64,000 bases of DNA from Heterorhizobium halophytocola (GTDB lineage Bacteria; Pseudomonadota; Alphaproteobacteria; Rhizobiales; Rhizobiaceae), in assembly GCF_017873095.1 (NCBI RefSeq), contig NZ_JAGGJU010000005.1, positions 62,001 to 126,000 on the forward strand, read 5' to 3'. A model generated the notes under the pieces. It had not been told where the DNA came from. It made no database searches and saw only the letters and a list, made by a program, of their open reading frames with translations. The first letter of the stretch is position 1; each line of letters opens with the position of its first letter. The position numbers and the translations under genes are program-made. This document shows positions 24,885-34,634 of the stretch, piece by piece.

Positions 24885-26966
24885 TTATTCCGCAGCAGCT
24901 TGGAAGTTGTTGCGCGCCAGCGCGGAGCACTCCGCCATGACGGCGGAAGCGCGCGCTATCGGGTTCGTCAAATAGAAGTCTTTGACCGCAGACGCAAATC
25001 CGGATTTGTCCATCTTCCCTGCTTTTTTCGCGATGGTGGCGATATCGGCACCATCTGCCGGCATGATTTCGTCCAGCGCTGCGAAATGCGGGAAAGCCTC
25101 GAACAGCCGCATGCGCAGGGCACTCAGCGAATCGAAGGGCAGCTTGTGGCCGAGCACGTCGGAAAGTGCGCGCAGGATCGCCCAGTCTTCGCGGGCCTCG
25201 CCCGGTGCGAAGCCGGCACGGTTGCCCATCTGCGGACGGCCCTCGGTGTTGACCCAGATGCCCGACTTCTCCGTATAGGTCGCACCCGGCAGGATGACGT
25301 CGGCATGGTGTGCGCCGTTGTCGCCATGGCTGCCGATATAGACGGTGAACTTCGCACCCTTGGCGGCGAAATCGAGTTCGTCCGCGCCGAGCAGGAAGAG
25401 GACATCCATCGACGACAGCATCGACGCTGCGTCGACACTGCCATTGCCCGGCACGAAGCCGAGGTCGAGACCACCGACGCGGGATGCGGCGGTGTGCAGC
25501 ACGGCAAAGCCGTTCCAGCCTTCGGCAACTGCGCCGACCGACTGCGCGAGGGCTGCAACCGCCGACAGGACAGCCGAACCGCCCTCTCCGGCAAGCGCGC
25601 CCTGGCCCAGAATGATCATCGGCCGCTCGGCAGCCTTGAGCTTGTCGAGGAAATCGATCTTGCCACCGGCCAGATCGGCAAGCGTTTCGGTGCCGGCACC
25701 GAGATAGTCGTAGCCGTAGCGCATTTCGCCACCCTCACCGATCACGCCGATCGGGAAGTTGCCGCGGCGCGAGCGCTTGCGGATGCGGGCATTCAGGACA
25801 GCTGCCTCGAAGCGCGGATTGGCACCGACGATCAGCAGCGCGTCGGCTTCCTCGATACCCTGGATGGTCGGGTTGAACAGATAGCTGGCACGACCGAGCG
25901 ACGGATCGAGCGCCGAACCGTCCTGGCGGCAGTCGGTATTGGTCGAGCCGAGCGCGTTGATCAGCGTCTTCAGCGCGAACATTTCCTCGACCGAGGCCAG
26001 GTCGCCGGCAATCGCGCCGATCCGGTCTCCGGTGGTGGCGGCAACCTGCGCCTTGATCGCGGCAAAGGCCTCGCCCCAGCTGGCCGGCTGCAGGCGACCG
26101 TCGCGGCGCACGTAGGGACGATCGAGACGCTGGGTTTTCAGGCCGTCCCAGATGAAGCGGCTCTTGTCGGAAATCCACTCCTCGTTGATCTCCTCGTTGA
26201 CGCGCGGCATGACGCGCATCACTTCGCGGCCGCGGGTATCGACGCGGATCGCCGAGCCGAGCGCGTCCATGACGTCGATCGATTCGGTCTTGTTCAGCTC
26301 CCACGGGCGGGCGGTGAAGGCGAACGGCTTGGAGGTGAGCGCACCGACCGGGCAGAGGTCGACGACATTGCCCTGCAGTTCCGACGTCATCGCCTGCTCG
26401 AGATAGGTGGTGATCTCGGCGTCCTCGCCGCGGCCGATCAGGCCGAGCTCGGAAATGCCGGCGACTTCGGTGGTAAAGCGGACGCAGCGCGTGCAGTGAA
26501 TGCAGCGGTTCATCACCGTCTTGACCAGCGGGCCGATATACTTGTCCTCGACGGCGCGCTTGTTCTCGGTGTAGCGCGACGAGTCGATACCGAAGGCCAT
26601 GGCCTGGTCCTGCAGGTCGCACTCGCCGCCCTGGTCGCAGATCGGGCAATCCAGCGGATGGTTGATCAGCAGGAATTCCATCACGCCTTCGCGGGCCTTC
26701 TTGACCATCGGCGTGTTGGTGAAGACTTCCGGCGGCTCGCCGTTCGGGCCCGGACGCACATCACGCACGCCCATGGCGCAGGAGGCCGCGGGCTTGGGCG
26801 GACCGCCCTTCACCTCGACGAGGCACATGCGGCAATTGCCGGCTACCGAGAGCCGCTCGTGGAAACAGAAACGCGGAACCTCGGCACCGGCCTCCTCACA
26901 CGCCTGCAGCAGCGTGAAATGATCCGGGACCTCGATTTCCTTACCGTCGACCTTCAGCTTTACCAT
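24885..26966 (-). CDS. nuoG: NADH-quinone oxidoreductase subunit G
   Basis: 693-aa peripheral-arm subunit. N-terminal 2Fe-2S ferredoxin domain (CFHERLSVAGNCRMCLVEV ... CAMG: cluster N1b), the His-Cys3 4Fe-4S cluster N5 (HPLDCPICDQGGECDLQD), cluster N4 (CIHCTRCVRF ... VVDLCPVGAL), then a molybdopterin-oxidoreductase-like domain without cofactor. Cluster N7 ligands are not evident, as usual outside a few lineages. Follows the DUF3291 gene by 15 bp. Confidence 0.97.
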   Translation of the reverse strand: MVKLKVDGKEIEVPDHFTLLQACEEAGAEVPRFCFHERLSVAGNCRMCLVEVKGGPPKPAASCAMGVRDVRPGPNGEPPEVFTNTPMVKKAREGVMEFLLINHPLDCPICDQGGECDLQDQAMAFGIDSSRYTENKRAVEDKYIGPLVKTVMNRCIHCTRCVRFTTEVAGISELGLIGRGEDAEITTYLEQAMTSELQGNVVDLCPVGALTSKPFAFTARPWELNKTESIDVMDALGSAIRVDTRGREVMRVMPRVNEEINEEWISDKSRFIWDGLKTQRLDRPYVRRDGRLQPASWGEAFAAIKAQVAATTGDRIGAIAGDLASVEEMFALKTLINALGSTNTDCRQDGSALDPSLGRASYLFNPTIQGIEEADALLIVGANPRFEAAVLNARIRKRSRRGNFPIGVIGEGGEMRYGYDYLGAGTETLADLAGGKIDFLDKLKAAERPMIILGQGALAGEGGSAVLSAVAALAQSVGAVAEGWNGFAVLHTAASRVGGLDLGFVPGNGSVDAASMLSSMDVLFLLGADELDFAAKGAKFTVYIGSHGDNGAHHADVILPGATYTEKSGIWVNTEGRPQMGNRAGFAPGEAREDWAILRALSDVLGHKLPFDSLSALRMRLFEAFPHFAALDEIMPADGADIATIAKKAGKMDKSGFASAVKDFYLTNPIARASAVMAECSALARNNFQAAAE

Positions 26967-26981
26967 TTTCGCCTTCCTGTC

Positions 26982-27443
26982 TCACGCACACCGCGCTTCG
27001 CGCCACAGTTTCACCTCTGGCAGGTGCGACCAGCCAAAGGCATGGTCGCTATCGCCGTGCTTGTTCAATGCTTCGAGCCGCTGTTTCGCTTCCTGCATGT
27101 CGGGACGGTGTCCCTCCTCGACATGCCAGAGGACGAAATGCTGCTTATCCATGATGGAAAACCATTCCGCGCGACGTGCGTAGAACTGCTTGTGCACGGT
27201 CTTCCAGACAAAATTCTCAAGGGCTTCCGCGTCGCGCCAGACACTCAGGTTGACGATCGTCATGGGATCGTCAAAGGCCCGGATATCCGTCGCGTTGCCA
27301 CTCTCCTCCTTTAGCCGCCAGACGAAACCATCAAGCCGTTCGGCGATGGTGTTGACCCGGTCGAGTGCGTCCACGAAGGGCGCCACCCGGGGATCATCCA
27401 GCGGATATTTCAGCGTCGCGATGTTCAGTTCGGCGAGATGCAT
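26982..27443 (-). CDS. DUF3291 family protein inside the nuo operon
   Basis: 153-aa soluble protein, start HLAELNIATLKYPLDDP, central NLSVWRDAEALENFVW, then HFVLWHVEEGHRPDMQEAKQRLEAL. This pattern fits DUF3291, a ferredoxin-like, antibiotic-monooxygenase-type fold of unknown function. Its ATG overlaps the stop of the helix-hairpin-helix gene (TGATG), and nuoG starts 15 bp after its stop, so it is co-translated within the complex I operon. A link to complex I is suggested only by position. Confidence 0.75.
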   Translation of the reverse strand: MHLAELNIATLKYPLDDPRVAPFVDALDRVNTIAERLDGFVWRLKEESGNATDIRAFDDPMTIVNLSVWRDAEALENFVWKTVHKQFYARRAEWFSIMDKQHFVLWHVEEGHRPDMQEAKQRLEALNKHGDSDHAFGWSHLPEVKLWREARCA

Positions 27444-28195
27444 CACCCTCGCCCCCCGACGATCGTCTTCGCCTGACCGACCCAGTCGTCGCGCGCGATA
27501 CGCCCGGCAAGGCTCAATTCCGTATCGAAACGGGCGATATCCGCCGCACTCCAGCCGGCGATATCGGCAATCGTCTCGACGCCCATGGCCTTCAGCCGTT
27601 CCTCGACCTTCGGGCCGATGCCGTCGATCTGCTTCAGGTCGCCGGCCTTCGCCTTGCGCCTGGGTGCAGCGGCCGGCTTTTCAGCCTTGGCAACCGGCTT
27701 CGCCACCGTCTCGGGCCTGGTCGCCTTTTTCGCCTTCGGCGAAGGCTTTATCGTCTTTGCAGCCGGTTTGGCCGGAGCCTTGGCTACGGTCTTCTCGACA
27801 GACTTTGCCTTGGCCTTTGCCGGCGCGGCGGACTTGCGGGCCGGTGCTTTTGCCGCCGGTGTTTTCGCTGCAGGCGCCTCTGCGACCGGGGCGACGGCCT
27901 CGGCCGTTGCAGGCTGCGGGGCCGAAGCGGCCTTGGCAACCGGTTCTTCCGCCATGTCCCGGGCCGCATCGCCGGCCTTGCGGCCGTCATCCGCCATCGC
28001 CTGCATCATGCTGAAGAACATGCCGGTCATCTGCGTTGCCATGCCGAAGCCGATGGCCGACGCCGCCATCATGGCCGCCGCCGGCGTGGTCACCAGCGGG
28101 TTGGAGGACATGTCCTTCATCGCATCGGCAAGCCGAGAGAGATCATCCGGCGATGCCGTCTGCCCTTCCGTCTTCTTGTCCGGTGCCTTGGCCAT
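27443..28195 (-). CDS. Lys/Ala/Pro-rich protein with helix-hairpin-helix domain
   Basis: 250 aa. N terminus (1-75) is acidic with a methionine-rich hydrophobic stretch (AAAMMAASAIGFGMATQMTG). Residues 85-180 are a low-complexity Ala/Lys/Pro linker made of KAPAK- and PAAK-like repeats, resembling histone H1 tails. The last 65 residues form a helix-hairpin-helix unit (DLKQIDGIGPKVEERL ... GRIARDDWVGQA). The same C-terminal unit ends NuoE in this operon. Automatic annotations may call such proteins 5' nucleases, but no nuclease motif is present. It lies between nuoF and nuoG; role unknown. Confidence 0.75.
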   Translation of the reverse strand: MAKAPDKKTEGQTASPDDLSRLADAMKDMSSNPLVTTPAAAMMAASAIGFGMATQMTGMFFSMMQAMADDGRKAGDAARDMAEEPVAKAASAPQPATAEAVAPVAEAPAAKTPAAKAPARKSAAPAKAKAKSVEKTVAKAPAKPAAKTIKPSPKAKKATRPETVAKPVAKAEKPAAAPRRKAKAGDLKQIDGIGPKVEERLKAMGVETIADIAGWSAADIARFDTELSLAGRIARDDWVGQAKTIVGGRG

Positions 28196-28220
28196 GGTCC
28201 CTTATCCCCTTCTTGCCGGT

Positions 28221-29525
28221 TTACTCGGCCGCTTCCATCACGACGCCATGGGCCACGGCGTTGCGGGTGTATTGATCTATCCTGGCTTCGATTTCAGGCC
28301 TGAAATTGCGGATCAGACCCTGGATCGGCCATGCAGCCGCATCGCCGAGCGCGCAGATCGTATGTCCCTCGACCTGCTTGGTCACTTCGAACAGCATGTC
28401 GATTTCGCGCTTCTGGGCATTGCCGCGCACCATGCGTTCCATGACGCGCATCATCCAGCCCGTGCCTTCCCGGCAGGGCGTGCACTGGCCGCAGCTCTCG
28501 TGCTTGAAGAAGGCCGCGATGCGCCAGATCGCCTTGATCACGTCGGTCGACTTGTCCATGACGATCATACCGCCGGTGCCGAAGGACGACTTGACCTCGC
28601 GCATGCCGTCGAAGTCCATGACGGCATCCATCATGTCCTCACCCTTGACGATCGGGCAGGATGCGCCGCCCGGAATGACCGCGAGCAGGTTGTCCCAGCC
28701 GCCGCGAATGCCGCCGGCATGCTTTTCGATGATCTCGCGGAAGGTCACGCCGAGCGCATCTTCCACCGTGCAGGGCGTGTTCACATGACCGGAGATCATG
28801 AACAGCTTGGTGCCGACATTGTTCGGACGGCCGATGCCGGAGAACCAGCCGGCGCCGCGGCGCAAGATGGTCGGCGCAACCGCGATCGATTCGACATTGT
28901 TGACCGTCGTCGGGCAGCCGTAGAGACCCATATTCGCCGGGAAAGGCGGCTTCAGACGCGGCTGGCCCTTCTTGCCTTCGAGGCTTTCCAGCAGCGCGGT
29001 TTCCTCGCCGCAGATATAGGCGCCGGCGCCGTGGTGGACGATGACGTCCATGTCCCAGCCGTGCTTGTTGTTCTTGCCGAGCAGGCCGGCGTCATAGCAT
29101 TCGTCGATCGCCGCCTGCAGCGCTTCGCGCTCACGGATATATTCGCCGCGCACGTAAATATAGGCCGTGTGCGCGCCCATCGCGAAGGAGGCGATCAGGC
29201 AGCCCTCGATCAGCGTATGCGGATCGTGCCGCATGATGTCGCGGTCCTTGCAGGTGCCGGGTTCGGACTCATCGGCGTTGACCACGAGATAATGCGGACG
29301 GCCATCCGATTCCTTCGGCATGAAGGACCATTTCAGGCCGGTCGGGAAGCCGGCGCCGCCACGACCGCGCAGGCCCGATGCCTTCATCTCGTTGATGATC
29401 CAGTCACGGCCCTTTTCGAGAATCTGCTTGGTGCCGTCCCAATGGCCGCGCGACATCACGCCCTTCAGCGACTTGTCGTGAAGGCCGTAGATATTGGTAA
29501 AGATGCGATCCTGATCTTTCAACAT
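28221..29525 (-). CDS. nuoF: NADH-quinone oxidoreductase subunit F
   Basis: 434-aa NADH-binding flavoprotein of complex I. The glycine-rich NADH site [19 protein letters not shown] site ([17 protein letters not shown]) and 4Fe-4S N3 ligands ([11 protein letters not shown] plus the distant Cys in [12 protein letters not shown]) are intact. 12 bp behind nuoE. Confidence 0.97.
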   Translation of the reverse strand: MLKDQDRIFTNIYGLHDKSLKGVMSRGHWDGTKQILEKGRDWIINEMKASGLRGRGGAGFPTGLKWSFMPKESDGRPHYLVVNADESEPGTCKDRDIMRHDPHTLIEGCLIASFAMGAHTAYIYVRGEYIREREALQAAIDECYDAGLLGKNNKHGWDMDVIVHHGAGAYICGEETALLESLEGKKGQPRLKPPFPANMGLYGCPTTVNNVESIAVAPTILRRGAGWFSGIGRPNNVGTKLFMISGHVNTPCTVEDALGVTFREIIEKHAGGIRGGWDNLLAVIPGGASCPIVKGEDMMDAVMDFDGMREVKSSFGTGGMIVMDKSTDVIKAIWRIAAFFKHESCGQCTPCREGTGWMMRVMERMVRGNAQKREIDMLFEVTKQVEGHTICALGDAAAWPIQGLIRNFRPEIEARIDQYTRNAVAHGVVMEAAE

Positions 29526-29537
29526 ATCGTCAACCCC

Positions 29538-30683
29538 TTAGCGCGGCTTCTTGCCGAAGACCCTGATGTATTCCGCTTCGCCACCCCGGGCGAGCGCATC
29601 GGCCTGCTTGATCCAATCGTCGCGCTCGATGCGACCGCGAAATTTCAGGTAACCGTCGACCCAGTCGCACTCCGCCTTGGTCCAGGCGGCGATCTGGGAG
29701 AACTTGTAGATGCCGAGGTCGTTCAGCGTGCCCTCGAGCTTCGGGCCGACGCCGGAGATCAGCTTCAGGTCGTCGGTCTCGGCCGGCCTGTCGATTGCGG
29801 CCGGACGGTCGGCATCCTCGAGGCCGGGCTTGCGCGCATCGGCGGCTGCCGTGTCGGAGATCGGCGCCGTTTCCTCGTCGCTGGTCGGCGCAGCCGACTT
29901 GCGGCTGCGCTTGACGGTCGGACCATCGGGGGTCGCGGTTTCGCCGTCGGCCGGCGTGCGCAGCGCGGGATTGGTTTCCGCAGCCGTCGTGTCCGGCCTT
30001 GCAGCCTTGGTCGGGGGCACGTCGACTTCGCCGGCGCCTGAGCTGTTCTTCGGCACGGTCTTGCCTGCGGCATCGCCGTTCTTCAGCGAGGTCAGGCCAC
30101 CGATCGGGGCGGAAAACACGCGGTCGATCTGTGTGCCGGTCTTCACATCCTGGCCATTGCCGGCCTGGAACTGGTCGATGATCTCTTCCAGCCGCTCAGG
30201 TGTGAGGTCCTCGTAGCTGTCCTTGAAGATCATCACCATCGGCGCGTTGACGCAGGCGCCCTGACATTCGACCTCTTCCCAGGACAGCGTGCCGTCCTCG
30301 TTGCGCTCGAACGGTTCCGCGTTGATCTTCCTCTTGCAGAGCTTGATCAGTTCTTCCGAGCCGCGCAGCATGCAGGGCGTCGTGCCGCAGACCTGCACAT
30401 GGGCGCGGGTGCCGATCGGCTTCAGCTGGAACTGGGTGTAGAAGGTCGCGACCTCCAGCACCCGGATATAGGCCATGGAAAGCTTCTGGGCGACAAATTC
30501 GATGGCCGCGCGCGTGACCCAGCCGTCCTGTTCCTGCGCCCGCATCAACAGCGGGATGACCGCCGATTGCTGGCGGCCTTCGGGATATTTCAGGATGGTG
30601 GCATCTGCCCAGGCGGCATTCTCCTCGGTGAAGGAAAAGCTTCCCGGCTGGACCTGGTCTTCGGCTAGTCGACGAACGGACAT
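29538..30683 (-). CDS. nuoE: NADH-quinone oxidoreductase subunit E with C-terminal HHH extension
   Basis: 381 aa, more than twice the roughly 165 aa of E. coli NuoE. Residues 1-190 are the thioredoxin-like 2Fe-2S (N1a) subunit with ligands in VCGTTPCML and ECQGACVNAP. Residues 200-300 are a low-complexity Thr/Ala/Pro-rich linker. Residues about 305-365 form a helix-hairpin-helix unit (DLKLISGVGPKLEGTL ... GRIERDDWIKQA) nearly matching the separate gene at 27443-28195. Long NuoE forms are known in rhizobia; what the extra domain binds is not established. Confidence 0.95.
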   Translation of the reverse strand: MSVRRLAEDQVQPGSFSFTEENAAWADATILKYPEGRQQSAVIPLLMRAQEQDGWVTRAAIEFVAQKLSMAYIRVLEVATFYTQFQLKPIGTRAHVQVCGTTPCMLRGSEELIKLCKRKINAEPFERNEDGTLSWEEVECQGACVNAPMVMIFKDSYEDLTPERLEEIIDQFQAGNGQDVKTGTQIDRVFSAPIGGLTSLKNGDAAGKTVPKNSSGAGEVDVPPTKAARPDTTAAETNPALRTPADGETATPDGPTVKRSRKSAAPTSDEETAPISDTAAADARKPGLEDADRPAAIDRPAETDDLKLISGVGPKLEGTLNDLGIYKFSQIAAWTKAECDWVDGYLKFRGRIERDDWIKQADALARGGEAEYIRVFGKKPR

Positions 30684-30785
30684 TCTTTCTCAGCCTTGTC
30701 TAGTTTATGGACCCGCCCTGCAGGCCGGGCGTTGCAATCGCCAGGTCCCCGCGGGCAGTTTTATCAAGAAGGAGCCCGGCAGCGG

Positions 30786-30805
30786 AGGGGCGGTTCCCCG
30801 CCCCT
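30786..30805 (-). repeat. strong hairpin between nuoD and nuoE
   Basis: Perfect 8-bp GC-rich stem AGGGGCGG / CCGCCCCT with a 4-base loop, inside the 222-bp nuoD-nuoE gap. No T run follows on the minus strand, so it is more likely an mRNA stability or attenuation element than a full terminator. Confidence 0.5.
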
Positions 30806-30905
30806 GCCGTCAAGCCCGATTGATCGCGTCCGGCGAGATCGGCTCCGTTCCGGACGGCCTGACGCCGCGCGGGACAGTGATCGATCGTCGGGCGCGCCAT
30901 TCGCA

Positions 30906-32096
30906 TCAGCGATCGACCTCGCCGAACACGATGTCGATCGATCCCAGGATGGCGGTCACGTCGGCAAGCTGGTGGCCCCGGCACAGGAAGTCCATCGCCG
31001 ACAGGTGCACAAAGCCCGGCGCGCGGATCTTGCAGCGATAGGGCTTGTTGGAACCGTCGGACACCAGATAGACGCCGAACTCGCCCTTGGGCGCTTCGAC
31101 CGCCGCATACACTTCGCCTTCCGGCACGTGATAGCCTTCGGTGTAGAGCTTGAAGTGGTGGATCAGCGCTTCCATCGACCGCTTCATCTCGCCACGCTTG
31201 GGCGGGACGACCTTGCCGTCGAGCGAAGACACCGGTCCGATCTTGTGCTTGCCGAGCAGCAGTTCGACGCATTGCTTCATGATCCGCACCGACTGGCGCA
31301 TCTCGTTCATGCGCACGAGATAGCGGTCGTAGCAGTCACCGTTGAGACCGATCGGGATATCGAATTCGAGATCCGAATAGCACTCATAGGGCTGGGCGCG
31401 ACGCAGGTCCCAGGCAGCCCCCGAGCCGCGAACCATGACGCCCGAAAAGCCGAGCGACCAGGCATCTTCCAGGCTGACCACGCCGATATCGACGTTGCGC
31501 TGCTTGTAGATGCGGTTGCCGGTGAGCAGGCTCTCGATGTCATCCAGCGACTTCAGGAACGGGTCGCACCACTTGCCGATGTCCTCTACCAGCTCCGGGG
31601 GAAGGTCCTGATGGACGCCACCCGGGCGGAAATAGGCCGCATGCATGCGCGCGCCACAGGCCCGCTCATAGAAGATCATCAGCTTTTCGCGCTCTTCGAA
31701 ACCCCAGACCGGCGGCGTCATCGCGCCAACGTCCATCGCCTGCGTGGTAACGTTAATGATGTGCGAGAGAAGACGGCCGATTTCGGAGTAGAGCACGCGG
31801 ATCAGCTGGCCGCGCATCGGGATCTCGACGTTGAGCAGCTTTTCGACGGCCAGCGCGAAGGCATGCTCCTGGTTCATCGGCGCGACGTAATCGAGCCGGT
31901 CGAAATAGGGTACGGCCTGCAGATAGGTCTTGGTCTCGATCAGCTTTTCGGTGCCGCGATGCAGGAGACCGATATGCGGATCGACGCGCTCGACGATTTC
32001 ACCGTCGAGTTCCAGAACCAGACGCAGAACGCCGTGCGCCGAGGGATGCTCGGGGCCGAAATTGATGGTGAAGTTGCGGACGTTATGTTCGGTCAT
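30906..32096 (-). CDS. nuoD: NADH-quinone oxidoreductase subunit D
   Basis: 396-aa 49-kDa-type subunit, descended from the NiFe-hydrogenase large subunit, forming the quinone pocket with NuoB. Conserved [13 protein letters not shown] near the N terminus supplies the quinone-site His; [14 protein letters not shown] and the C-terminal [12 protein letters not shown] are complete. Separate NuoC and NuoD, not the E. coli CD fusion. Stop is 222 bp from nuoE. Confidence 0.98.
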   Translation of the reverse strand: MTEHNVRNFTINFGPEHPSAHGVLRLVLELDGEIVERVDPHIGLLHRGTEKLIETKTYLQAVPYFDRLDYVAPMNQEHAFALAVEKLLNVEIPMRGQLIRVLYSEIGRLLSHIINVTTQAMDVGAMTPPVWGFEEREKLMIFYERACGARMHAAYFRPGGVHQDLPPELVEDIGKWCDPFLKSLDDIESLLTGNRIYKQRNVDIGVVSLEDAWSLGFSGVMVRGSGAAWDLRRAQPYECYSDLEFDIPIGLNGDCYDRYLVRMNEMRQSVRIMKQCVELLLGKHKIGPVSSLDGKVVPPKRGEMKRSMEALIHHFKLYTEGYHVPEGEVYAAVEAPKGEFGVYLVSDGSNKPYRCKIRAPGFVHLSAMDFLCRGHQLADVTAILGSIDIVFGEVDR

Positions 32097-32115
32097 GACT
32101 TAAAGCCTTTCGTCC

Positions 32116-32718
32116 TCACTTCGCTGCCTTTTCGTCGCCGGGCAGAACATAGTCGGTTCCTTCCCAGGGCGAGAGAAAATCGAAACTGCGGAACTCCTGC
32201 TTGAGCTCGACAGGTTCGTAAAGCACCCGCTTCAGCTCATCGTCGTAACGCACTTCAACGAACCCGGTCAGCGGGAAATCCTTGCGCAGCGGATGCCCTT
32301 CGAACCCGTAGTCCGTCAGGATGCGGCGCAGGTCCGCATGCCCCGAAAAGGCAATGCCGTACATGTCCCAGGCTTCGCGCTCGAACCAGTCGGCCCCCAT
32401 GTAGATGCTGCAGGCCGAGGGAACGGGCGTGTTTTCCGCCACCGACAGCTTGACGCGGATGCGCTGGTTCTGACGTGGCGACAGCAGGTGATAGACCACC
32501 TCGAAGCGCTCCACGCGCTGAGGATAGTCGGCACCGCAGATGTCGACCAGATTGACGAATCCGCACTGCACGTCGGTGCGCAGGAAGTTCAGCAGCGCCA
32601 GAATGCGGTCCGGCGTCGTCGTGACGGTCAGTTCACCGAACTTGACATCGGCACCGGTCAGCAATTCGCCGCGGGTTTCCGTCAAGTAGGAGGAAAGCTC
32701 GATAAGGGCCTCGCTCAT
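32116..32718 (-). CDS. nuoC: NADH-quinone oxidoreductase subunit C
   Basis: 200-aa 30-kDa-type subunit of the peripheral arm. Signature [24 protein letters not shown] and [15 protein letters not shown] is intact. No cofactor. It braces NuoD; the two genes are 19 bp apart. Confidence 0.97.
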   Translation of the reverse strand: MSEALIELSSYLTETRGELLTGADVKFGELTVTTTPDRILALLNFLRTDVQCGFVNLVDICGADYPQRVERFEVVYHLLSPRQNQRIRVKLSVAENTPVPSACSIYMGADWFEREAWDMYGIAFSGHADLRRILTDYGFEGHPLRKDFPLTGFVEVRYDDELKRVLYEPVELKQEFRSFDFLSPWEGTDYVLPGDEKAAK

Positions 32719-32737
32719 TGTCTTAAAGTCCCTTCCC

Positions 32738-33322
32738 TTAGCGCTCGATCGTGCCTGTGCGACGGATCTTCTTCTGCAGCATCAGCACGCCGTAAAGCAG
32801 CGCTTCTGCGGTGGGGGGACAGCCCGGCACGTAGATGTCGACCGGTACGACGCGGTCGCAACCGCGCACCACCGAATAGGAATAATGGTAGTAGCCGCCG
32901 CCATTGGCGCAGGAGCCCATGGAGATCACGTAGCGCGGCTCGGGCATCTGGTCATAGACCTTGCGCAGAGCCGGCGCCATCTTGTTGGTCAGCGTGCCGG
33001 CGACGATCATCACGTCCGACTGGCGCGGACTGGCGCGGGGCGCCACGCCGAAGCGCTCCAGATCGTAGCGCGGGCCGGACACCTGCATCAGGCCTTCGAC
33101 GGCGCAGCAGGCAAGGCCGAACTGCATCCACATCAGCGAGCCGGTACGCGCCCAGGTGATCAGTGCCTCCGTCGAGGTGACGATGAACCCCTTGTCGGCA
33201 AGCTCGTCATTCACCCCGGAGAAGAAAGGATTGTCGGCACCGACGGGCTTTCCCGTGGCGGGATCGATCACACCCTTCGGCTGCTGGGCGACAAGCGTCG
33301 TCTCTTGCGTGTTCACTCCCAT
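32738..33322 (-). CDS. nuoB: NADH-quinone oxidoreductase subunit B
   Basis: 194-aa subunit with terminal cluster N2, the direct electron donor to quinone. Ligands in FGLACCAVE (tandem Cys), [10 protein letters not shown] and [11 protein letters not shown] are present. Start at MGVNTQE with AGAAGGGGG upstream; it overlaps the end of nuoA by 10 bp. Confidence 0.97.
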   Translation of the reverse strand: MGVNTQETTLVAQQPKGVIDPATGKPVGADNPFFSGVNDELADKGFIVTSTEALITWARTGSLMWMQFGLACCAVEGLMQVSGPRYDLERFGVAPRASPRQSDVMIVAGTLTNKMAPALRKVYDQMPEPRYVISMGSCANGGGYYHYSYSVVRGCDRVVPVDIYVPGCPPTAEALLYGVLMLQKKIRRTGTIER

Positions 33323-33678
33323 TCCAGAGCCCCCTTCTTCCATTCGTAGATGAAGCCGATCGTCAGAACGGCCAGGAACACCATCATCGACCAGAAGCCG
33401 AACCAGCCGATTGCACCGAAGGACACCGCCCAGGGGAACAGGAACGCGACTTCAAGGTCGAAGATGATGAAAAGGATAGACACCAGGTAGAACCGGATGT
33501 CGAATTTCATGCGAGCATCATCGAACGCATTAAAACCACATTCATAGGCCGAAAGCTTTTCCGGATCGGGCGCCTTGAAGGCAACGGCAAACGGCGCCAC
33601 GAGCAGCGCGAGACCGATGACGAAGGCGATACCGATAAAGATTGCGATCGGAATGTAGGAGCTGAGCAGTTCAGTCAT
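33313..33678 (-). CDS. nuoA: NADH-quinone oxidoreductase subunit A
   Basis: 121-aa membrane subunit with three helices, first gene of the operon. The matrix-loop signature [24 protein letters not shown], with the quinone-site Cys, is intact. Start at MTELLSSY gives the standard family length; in-frame Met codons three to four residues earlier are alternatives. A hairpin (33702-33719) lies about 25 nt upstream in the leader. Confidence 0.97.
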   Translation of the reverse strand: MTELLSSYIPIAIFIGIAFVIGLALLVAPFAVAFKAPDPEKLSAYECGFNAFDDARMKFDIRFYLVSILFIIFDLEVAFLFPWAVSFGAIGWFGFWSMMVFLAVLTIGFIYEWKKGALEWE

Positions 33679-33701
33679 CATATCCATCCCTGCCTGCTCG
33701 C

Positions 33702-33719
33702 AAGTGCCGGAAGGCACTT
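33702..33719 (-). repeat. hairpin in the nuoA leader
   Basis: Perfect 7-bp stem AAGTGCC / GGCACTT with GGAA loop, starting about 24 nt upstream of the nuoA ATG. It could affect translation initiation or 5' stability of the nuo mRNA. No function is shown. Confidence 0.4.
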
Positions 33720-33770
33720 CACTAAAGCTTCTTGCCGAGCAAGCCGAAAGAAGAGTTGCAACGAGCCCGT

Positions 33771-33799
33771 GGTTAGCGCAGGCGACGCCGGAGCGCAAG
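33771..33799 (-). promoter_or_regulatory. candidate nuo operon promoter
   Basis: On the minus strand CTTGCG, 17-base spacer, CTAACC; predicted start near 33764 and a leader of about 86 nt before nuoA. Good -35, moderate -10. Confidence 0.45.
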
Positions 33800-33819
33800 T
33801 GCGGGAAGCTTTAAATCCC

Positions 33820-33845
33820 CCGAACCCGGTTCGGCGATTTCGCCG
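33820..33845 (-). terminator. tandem palindromes after tRNA-Asp
   Basis: Two overlapping inverted repeats, CCGAA/TTCGG (33820-33834) and CGGCGA/TCGCCG (33832-33845), between the first tRNA-Asp and the nuoA promoter. They may end or process the tRNA transcript; the T run is poor. Confidence 0.35.
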
Positions 33846-33919
33846 AGCGCGTCGTCGTCTGCAGCAAAGCATGAGACCATGCTGCGGCACAACAAAACAA
33901 TTATGGAGGCAAGAAGAAA

Positions 33920-33996
33920 TGGCGCGAGTGACGGGGCTCGAACCCGCGACCTCCGGCGTGACAGGCCGGCACTCTAACCGACTGAGCTACACCCGC
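33920..33996 (-). tRNA. tRNA-Asp (GTC)
   Basis: 77-nt tRNA with encoded CCA. Acceptor GCGGGTG pairs with CACTCGC (one G-T); D arm with GTAGCTCAGTCGGTTAGAG, anticodon loop CTGTCAC giving GTC, T loop GTTCGAGCC. Differs from the second copy by one D-loop base (C for T). Confidence 0.97.
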
Positions 33997-34067
33997 GCAT
34001 TGCCGTGACCCTATCCGGCCACGATGTCCTCCGGCCGGAGCCGTCGAACGGTTCAGAGAGACGAGAA

Positions 34068-34144
34068 TGGCGCGAGTGACGGGGCTCGAACCCGCGACCT
34101 CCGGCGTGACAGGCCGGCACTCTAACCAACTGAGCTACACCCGC
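34068..34144 (-). tRNA. tRNA-Asp (GTC), second copy
   Basis: 77-nt tRNA with encoded CCA, identical to the copy at 33920 except for one D-loop base. Same strand, 71 bp apart, so both probably come from one precursor driven by the promoter upstream. Confidence 0.97.
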
Positions 34145-34209
34145 AATATTCTCGAAAAGGCGCTTGCGCCCTCTCCTGCCGACCGGGCTGGCCCGTTCGA
34201 TGAGCGGCT

Positions 34210-34238
34210 AACTATGCTGTTCGGTTTATGGTGTCAAG
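34210..34238 (-). promoter_or_regulatory. promoter of the tRNA-Asp pair
   Basis: Minus-strand CTTGAC (perfect rhizobial -35), 17-base spacer, ATAGTT. Predicted start about 60 nt before the first tRNA. The gap 34145-34477 otherwise holds only the tRNA-Val promoter. Confidence 0.65.
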
Positions 34239-34405
34239 CTGGTTCGAAGACAATTCTCCAGCCGCCCGGTTTTTCCATTCGCGACCTGTGGGAAAGCGAT
34301 AAAACTGCCGCCGCGACCATCGCCCTGCCCTCAGGCATTCTTGCGTCTGGCTGCCCGCCAAATCGGCGCGCTTGCAAAAAAGACGGCATTTTTCTCAAAA
34401 AGCCT

Positions 34406-34434
34406 CTTGCGGTTTTTTTTCGATCCGCATAGAT
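34406..34434 (+). promoter_or_regulatory. promoter of tRNA-Val
   Basis: CTTGCG, 17-base spacer containing eight T, ATAGAT. Start expected near 34441, 37 bases before the mature tRNA. Confidence 0.55.
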
Positions 34435-34477
34435 CACCACCACCGACGCGGCGGGCAACGAGCCCGGTTGACGCGAA

Positions 34478-34553
34478 GGGCGATTAGCTCAGTTGGTAGA
34501 GCGCCTCGTTTACACCGAGGATGTCGGGAGTTCGAGTCTCTCATCGCCCACCA
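34478..34553 (+). tRNA. tRNA-Val (TAC)
   Basis: 76-nt tRNA. Acceptor GGGCGAT pairs with ATCGCCC, discriminator A, encoded CCA. Anticodon loop TTTACAC gives TAC. D arm TAGCTCAGTTGGTAGAGC and T loop GTTCGAGTC are standard. Confidence 0.97.
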
Positions 34554-34634
34554 TTCCTTCTTTCCTTCCTTATCCGCCGCCAAAACGCTGCTTTTGCCTG
34601 TCCTGCATCATGCGCGTATCGCATTGTCCCGGCG

